64,000 nt of DNA from Plantago ovata (lineage: Eukaryota > Streptophyta > Magnoliopsida > Lamiales > Plantaginaceae), in contig CM051456.1 of assembly GCA_028274465.1 (NCBI GenBank), forward strand, positions 116,142,880 through 116,206,879, read 5' to 3'. The notes below the pieces were generated by a model, which saw only the letters and a list, made by a program, of their open reading frames with translations, made no database searches and had not been told where the DNA came from. Position numbers and translations under genes: made by a program. This document shows positions 56,826 to 64,000 of the stretch, in pieces (the stretch's first letter is position 1; each line of letters opens with the position of its first letter).

Positions 56826-59518
56826 TCATTGAAAACAAAACATCCCAAATTTTCCAGGATAAGGAGGCTTCATTCAATATCAGATGGTATAATTGAAAAA
56901 TGGAAAACTGCCAATTTGTACTAGAGAACTATTGTATTTACTGCTAGTAGAAAATATGAAGGAAGCTTGTTATTATACATAAAAGAAGGCTGTTTAACTT
57001 GTAACTTTTTGTTGTACATAAAACTAGTTCTTCAGTTTGTTATGTGATGTCACTTTTTACTTTTTAGTTTGCAATTCCATTTTGGCACCCTTTTTTTTTT
57101 TTTTTTTGATTTCATTTTATCAAATATATTTAAAAATCTGAAACAGAGCACTAGATTCAGATCTAATCTCTGAAAGGGACTGTTGCATGTGTGACCTCAC
57201 CGTGATGGCGACTAAGTGGATTGGTTTTTGGACTTTTCTATCATCCTTTTTTTCATCATCATTCTTTTTTTCTTCCCTTTTTTCCTTTTAATGGGGTCAA
57301 TTTTTTATTTTATTTTTAAGATGAAGTAATTCTTTAATATACAATGCATAGTCCTGACTCCTGAGGAACAATCTCTATGATTATGACATCGGTTGATGTA
57401 AATACGTCAAAATTCACCTTGGGGGTTCGCCCCATACCCTCTAATACAACATTGAACATCACTACTACAGTACTACTACAAGCATCATTCCTATCACTAC
57501 CGCACTAACTTGCCTAGCGCGGACATTAGCCGAAGAGTTTGCATCTTTTTAATATAAAGTACAGGGTCAAAATTGTTTATATTTCCTTCTTTTAGGTCAA
57601 GATTTAATTACTTTAAATATAACAAGTCCATTAGCAAGGTGTTGTTCAAATAAGTAAAAGATAAGATAAGATCATTTAGAGTCACACATCAAAATTGCAC
57701 TCATTAATGAAAACTGGAATGGTGTTTCCAGTTGTAGGCCCTGTATGCTCATGCTTGCCAACTTTCATGTCCCAGCCAATTTTATCTGTTACTTCAGATT
57801 TATACTCACATATTTATTAAATAATACTATTTAAATTGGAAAAATATCTTCTGTATGATCATGATCATCCAATAATTACAAAAAGAGATCAAACTTTCCC
57901 AACTTTAATAATACAGTCCCCTTGACTCAGTCAAACCATCTTTCTTGCATCTTCTCCTTCCAAGCTAGCTAGCTCATCAATCATCATGGAGCTTTGCATT
58001 AGCTCCTCTGTCAAACAAAAGCCAATATTGTCCCCTTCTTGTGTTATTATTATTATTATATGCGAAGGAACTAAGGAAGACATCTGAATCTTTTATCATA
58101 AATTCATGTTAGATCGGGGATAAGAAATAATTTTGGCCCCCTCCCCCGAACCTTCTATATATAATTCCCTCTGAACATTAAATCCTGTGTCTGCCCCGGG
58201 TTACTACTTCATTAAAAAATCTTAATCCTTAAGATATCAGATGAAATGAATTACTCAATTTAGTCCGTAACTCAATTTGTACCTTGTGCTAACAACTTCT
58301 CCAGCAAAGCACAGGATCAAAGTTGGATAAACACAAGTAACCATGTATCTCTTACAAAAATATCCATGTAGGGGGATTTTACTTTTTTTTTTTTTTTATT
58401 CTAACTTTTAAAGTTGAACGTTTCTATTACTAATCGATCGAACGTGATGGATATATAATCACTAGAAAGTTCCCCACTACGTACATGAGTGAGGCCGAAG
58501 TGCAGGATAAGACACATATTATATTGATCTGCAAGGTTAGCATATCACTCAAAAATCAATCCAAGAATAATTTGGGTAGATTAAAACGGATGTAATTAAA
58601 AACACACAACTTATTAAGATTGTTGTTGTAGTTTAAATAACATAATGATGAATCATAATGATACCGTACCCCGTATTCATATGGAGATGTGGTGAATCTT
58701 GGGTAATCATGTAAACACTCTGTCTGAAAAGATTCAATCTCAAACTTATAAAATCATAAGGATTTGCCAAGAGTAATATAGGAATAGATGCAAGGGCTCT
58801 TTTTGGAAGATAGCAAGTGGAGTAGTACTCATTTCTTGAAATAAAAATTGTGTAAATTGATATAGTAGTAAGTATATTTAATTAATTTAGTGAATGTGCT
58901 TCTTTTAAGGCTAGTGATGAAGTGGTCCTAAGATTACATGTGTGTTGTATGTGTGTTTGTATCCTGCTCGTGTGCATGCGCATGTGCACGTGTATTCTTG
59001 CTTGAAGACTCTGCTTTGCATTCCACTAAGCAAGGTTTACTCTTTTACCAAAGTTTATTGGTGCATTTTATTAGTATTATTGCTTCTCCCAAGAAATTAG
59101 AATCCAAAACAAAGGAAACCTAACACGAGATAAGTTAAAATTACAGTAACCTAGCTTAAGGTTCGGTATTAGTGTCCAAATCATACAGGACCGTGCATAC
59201 ATTACCATATTGATACCACAGAACAATGTATATAGTTTCGGAATATGAGTTATAAGGTAGTGTAGGAGATTGGAGATGGAACAAGAAAGAATAGGTGTAA
59301 GGTTCGATCCATAACTGAGGTAAAATATGATTTTGGATTAAATTGGTGTTAGTATAAATGTGGTGGTATAGTTCTCTCCCTTTTTACCATTGATATATTA
59401 GTGGATGCATGGATTGGTTACAACTCATACAATATGATATAAAATGAGGTAAGTTATCAAATTCACCCCTCAAAAGACCTATAAACTTGTTTATGGAGCC
59501 CAAAAATCATTGATCCAA
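56826..59518. other. BRI1 3' flank and gene-poor DNA
   Basis: The BRI1 3' UTR is followed by T-runs (57093-57109, 58386-58399) and AT-rich DNA. A (TG)n-rich patch at 58940-58995 gives a short Cys-rich frame of no significance. No gene is seen. Confidence 0.55.
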
Positions 59519-59700
59519 CCTTACTTTTTCTTTTTTTCTTTAACTTCAAAATCTAATTACTCTATTCCTACCCCTACTATCCCTTTACCAATTTATATCT
59601 CCAAATACACCTTATATCAATTTTATGTCTCCGTCGGAGTTAGAACTCCGAACTCTCATTGCTACTCCAACATCCATACCACCAGACCTTACTTAACTTG
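59519..59700 (-). mobile_element. tRNA-derived SINE
   Basis: On the minus strand GGTCTGGTGGTATGGATG is followed by a B-box-like GGAGTTCTAACTCCG about 35 bp on, then an AT-rich body and an A/G-rich tail (AAAGAAAAAAAGAAAAAG) at the left. Orientation and layout fit a SINE; flanking duplications were not found. Confidence 0.5.
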
Positions 59701-61989
59701 TGTTTTAGTTTGTTTGTCTAAACGACATGAAAAACCGTAAGGCATGTTAATTAACATACACCTTATATTTCTGAGAAGCCAACTACAATTAGGTTTTAAG
59801 TCTTTTACACAAAACAAACAAAACAAAGCTTAAATAATTACTTTTTTCGTTCAATAAAACTTTATCCACAGTGTTTTTCAGTCATAAACCTATATTGTTT
59901 GGTGTCTACTTAGGTTCATTCCCATACTAAAAAACTATACACAGAGATTGTTTGGTGCCAAATGTACAATCATATCATAGTATGAAATATGTACCGTAAG
60001 AAATTAGGAAAGTGGCTACAAGGTTTCCCAAAAAACCATGTGAAAGTAGATCACGTTCATATTTAGTCTCGGACTCCCATTCCTTAATTTAAGACACGCC
60101 ACAGTGTTCAAAATTCCAAGAACTATATATTACTATATATTATGTACATAAGTCCCACCATCTTGTAGTTTCAATGCATCAGGGCATTATTACAAAATTA
60201 AAACTATTCTAAATATGTATTGGCACTTGGGAATTTTTTATTTTTAGCAAGCAAGAAACTCAAAGATTAATTTGTCCTCGTCTTACCAAACAATTTGCAT
60301 GCACCACTCATGGCCTGTTGGAGGTACTTGTAGTAATTTAATCAAGAAGCTACAGCATGAAATTTCCGAGAAACTGCATGAATTTCATTTTGACAATTAT
60401 GATCCAAGCCTTAATTGGTTCATATTGAATTGGAATTTACGATTGTCGTCGGGATGAACATGGGTACACAGTACTCTGCCATTTCACATCACTTTGCAAA
60501 ATGAAGTCAGTATACTCCCCTCATTTCAGAGCAATTGTATCATTTTATCATGTTGAACGTTCCGTTAGAGTTGCATGATATATTTTCTTAATTTAGGTGG
60601 AGTACAATGTTACATGATGATAGTGTATATAGTTGGCAAATTGGCATTATACCTGACTTATCATAATAATATGGCATTATATCATGAACAAGTTTTAAAC
60701 ATTATATATGAAAAGAAATTAAAAGTACTACAATTATTTGCTTTAATTAAAAATTAAGCAAAACAATAGTTTAAAAGTATAAAGTGCCATGCAAAAAATA
60801 AGCTGGATCTTAATCATCATCACAATGACACAATCAATCAAACAATGGACGAACAAAACAAAACCAACTTTAAATGTGCATGACTTACTACTAACCACAT
60901 TGTTGTATGTACACCCACACACAGCTGACAGCTGTTTAGAGTTACTTGTCTCTACAACTAGCTTAGCTAGTTTGCATTGACAAAATTGCAAATTGTATTT
61001 ATTTAATCGATTACTATAAAACTAATTAATATACGGAGTATACAATAAAACTCGTGGCCTAAGCCTCTTTATTTGACTCTACTATTATTTCTATACATAA
61101 TCTGAATTGGTTTATTCCATGTTAATACTTCATATACTAGTGTTTATACTGTATTTTATACGTTGTACCATGTAATTTAGCTTTATTTACCCGTTTTTAA
61201 CAAAAATGATACCGAAGTATGTTCACAAATTGAAATAGTGACCTTATATTCATAAGACGTACTACTGCAGTACCGTGTACCCAGCATGTATTTAATGAGA
61301 CGGTTCAAGTTGTATAGTACTCGTACTATAATAATGACATCGCTTAATTTGTTGCTTAGCAAACACGAGCGTGTGCCCCTAGTTTAATTACAATGTCTAT
61401 GACTCAATAATTAATTAGTCGAGTAAATAATAATACGTACGTACCTGTTTAAATAAGTCAATTTTTAATAATTGCTGTCGAAATTAATAATTAAAATAAT
61501 TTGCCCCACCATGTTGCAAATTTTTAAGGGCATCTTTCCTGTAAATGGTCTGTCATTTTGATATCGAGAGATGTTATAGTATGTGGATCATATACGGCTG
61601 TCCTAATTTACGTACAAGTTTAGTACCTTCACTCACATTTGTTCTCTCTTTTTCTATAGTACGAGTATAAATAACATAATATAATATATCGATGGAGTAA
61701 AAGGATTGGAAGTTAAAATAGGATTGAGTCGATTCATGACTTCTACGTACATTGTCGCCCTTTTTTTTTCTTATGCAATTGTTTCCTTCTTACTTCATTT
61801 CATGCACAACTAAACCCGCAATATTAATAGTTAAATGAGAGTTAAAACAATTAAAAGAAATGGAATGAGTGTGCTTATGAACATAAATATGGTGTTAACC
61901 GGTACCATGATCATAACATTCTAAAGGTTCTAACTCTATTAAAAACTCAAACTGCTACTAGTGAGGTGTACACAGAGTACTGATGGTGT
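59701..61989. other. Intergenic, no gene seen
   Basis: AT-rich DNA with short ACGGAGTA-type words typical of old MITE ends. Nothing further is supported. Confidence 0.5.
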
Positions 61990-62900
61990 CAAAATATGTC
62001 TAATCCGCAAACTATGAGTATGGACGTTCTGAAGGGCACTAAACAAGTACATAGCCGACCAAGTGCTTGGGCCCGACACCCAACACTATGAACTGACCAA
62101 AAAAGTTATCAGTTTAGGGTCGTAGAAATACCACGTGGGCCAACTGCCTTTGAGGTCCGACCAAGGGCTTGTCCCTGACATCCAGCACCATGGGTTGACC
62201 CAAAATGTTACTTTAGGGGTCTTAGAAATACCACGTGGGCTGACCAAAGGAAGACGTGACAAGATCCGATACTGTCACTATGGACCAGCCAACAGGTCCA
62301 CTAAAATGATAAACTGAGTAAGTCCAAGGAGCAGTTAAGCCCGTCCAAGGTAATGCTAAGGTCCGATTAAGTCATCCGAACGAACTTTACAATTGTATGG
62401 GTGGACCTCCAATAACGTCTAGAGACGGATTATACCCAGGACATAAAGGGCAGACTAAATGAAGGGATCGAGCAAGGTAGAGCCCCTTGTATCTGAACAT
62501 ATAAGGCATGTCAAAGGCCATGACCGAGTTTCATGATAACCCGAACTTGCCTCCTTAAGAGAAACCTGTCCAAGTGTCAAATTTTTGATACGTTGTAGCT
62601 CGGGCCTTATAAGAGAGTTGATCAAACTTGTAAGTCGGACACAACCTCCAAATGGATGGTTCCAAAGTCAGCAAAAAGAGCAAAGTACCATGAGGTAATC
62701 ATAATTAGGGAAGTGGGCCAAGCCCATGAAGCACTAATGGGGTCTAAACACCTATGTGGTTCAATCCAAGGCGTACACTTGGCGCGATCCTAAGGAATGT
62801 ACCTAATTTGGTGAAAAACTACAAATAGAATCAACATTCAATGCATAAGGTATTAATGAAATTCATCCTAGTCATTGTTACACCAGTATACACATTTTAT
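61990..62900. mobile_element. LTR-like repeat block with duplicated ~100-bp unit
   Basis: A balanced-composition block in AT-rich surroundings. A unit starting CCGACCAAGTGCTTGG (62055) recurs at about 62157, and AGAAATACCACGTGGGC recurs 99 bp apart (ends 62141 and 62240). Downstream, TACAAATAGAATC followed by TAATGAAATTCATCC and TTGTTACACC resembles the R/U5 side of a Ty3-type LTR. No gag or pol sequence is nearby, so this may be a solo or partial LTR. Confidence 0.5.
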
Positions 62901-64000
62901 TTGTACATACTGCAGTGTACAACTCCCTATCCGTAAAGTCGTCATCTCGGTTTGACCCGAATTCATGGTATGGTGAAACCAAAGCAGCACAGACACTAGA
63001 GAAGAGCTTCTGTCGAAAATTGATGAGACAAACTGAATTTCAAGCACTAACTCCCCCCCCCTCCCCCCCTATTCAAGCTTTTACCGGTCCTAGTAAATCA
63101 TAGAAGTCACAAATTTACCTAACAACATGGACTTAGACGAATAATCTAAAGCACGATTCTTCCCAACAACAAGTACAATCATTGATATGTATTATCCCAT
63201 TGTCCAACACCTTTATGTCCGGTTCTAACTTCCAATCTCTTTGAGGAGATCCTTCGAGTGAAATTTAATATTGTTAGAGTTTGTCTTGGTGTAACTGAGA
63301 TTAGAATCCAAATGTGGACATGAGTCAAATGCTCTAATACGATATAAATTCCAACTCAACCAAAATCTGAAAATGATGCAAATTTCCAAAACTTAGTATT
63401 CTATATTACTGCTTAATTACATGACATATATGCCATAAGACTCGCCAATTCATTATACTCATATTTACATAAACAGTTGCACAATTTTAATTTCTCATAG
63501 TTAAAAGTTTTAAAGTTAGACTATCAATTACTCTTAATTAAATTATAATGGTAAAATAGTCAACAAAATGTCATAATGAAATTTAAGATGTAAAGTTTCA
63601 CGATATAATTTTGATACATATTTTAACATTATAATTTAAGAATAACTTGCATTCAAATTTGAAAATTTTTAACCGTGAAAGTTTAAAATGATGCAACTGT
63701 TTTAGAATTGAGGGAATAAATTTTTTGCTCAATTTTACTTACACAAATGTAAAATCATTAATGGCCAAGGAATTGGGATTACTATATATAAAAGTTTTCT
63801 GAAAGTTCTGGGGGATTGAAAAATCGTACAATTTATCTGTAAAAATCTTGAAAAATCATAAATATTTCATTAGATTTTTTTTTTTTTTTTTTTTAAACTC
63901 ATCCTGACTAGTAACCAAAGATGATTATGTTCCTTTCATTGGTAAAAACCCTGTCCTGTGCGACTAAAAGTCATAAGGCTAATTTTCCCCGACCAATTAC
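62901..64000. other. No gene seen to the window edge
   Basis: A C-rich patch at 63051-63068 (two runs of eight and seven C), then AT-rich DNA with an 18-base T-run at about 63877-63894. No supported frame. Confidence 0.5.

Noticed and set aside
63051..63068. C-rich runs as a possible quadruplex-forming site
   Set aside because: Only two usable G-runs on the complementary strand are long enough; too little to claim.

Overview
This is nuclear DNA of a flowering plant, almost certainly a eudicot. It is AT-rich, with GT-AG introns, long intergenic stretches, many transposon relics, and plant-only families (BRI1 receptor kinase, HIPP metallochaperone, group X ERF, class IV chitinase, DUF3511). 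Assignment to Caryophyllales is only a weak impression and is not demonstrated here.

Layout. 1-3180: 3' part of a Ty1/copia retrotransposon with an intact partial pol frame and its 3' LTR. 5.3-6.6 kb: ABR1/ERF110-like transcription factor. 8.3 kb: DUF3511 gene. 9.2-12.9 kb (minus): an unrecognised 160-aa protein gene, then a CDK-like protein kinase gene with five coding exons. 13.7-15.6 kb: zf-RVT relic, a minisatellite array and, at its edge, a tRNA-Asp pseudogene. 16.1-17.9 kb (minus): intron-containing pseudogene of the purine enzyme ATIC/PurH. 19.0-21.5 kb (minus): an intact class IV chitinase and a truncated second copy. 23.5 kb: DUF7054 / At4g22758-like gene. 24.2-26.8 kb: SINE, hAT-like relic and a LINE missing its 3' part. 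27.7-28.3 kb (minus): HIPP gene. 28.6-32.6 kb: SINE, two Stowaway MITEs and decayed repeats. 33.3-41.9 kb (minus): two tandem paralogs of a conserved plant protein of unknown function, separated by nested MITE and SINE insertions. 42-53 kb: gene-poor, with several satellite-like arrays. 53.3-56.8 kb (plus): intronless BRI1 brassinosteroid receptor. 57-64 kb: gene-poor, with an LTR-like repeat block near 62 kb.

The genes do not form a pathway. They cover hormone perception (BRI1), stress and defence (ERF, chitinase, HIPP) and signalling (CDK-like kinase), placed as ordinary neighbours. I found no convincing new biological system. The best leads are the unknown two-exon gene at 9.2-10.0 kb, the paralog pair at 33-42 kb, the palindromic array at 47.7-48.1 kb, the SINE nested in a MITE with a perfect 18-bp target-site duplication, the ATIC pseudogene, and the BRI1 upstream ORF. 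Exon boundaries were read by eye from splice signals and reading phase.
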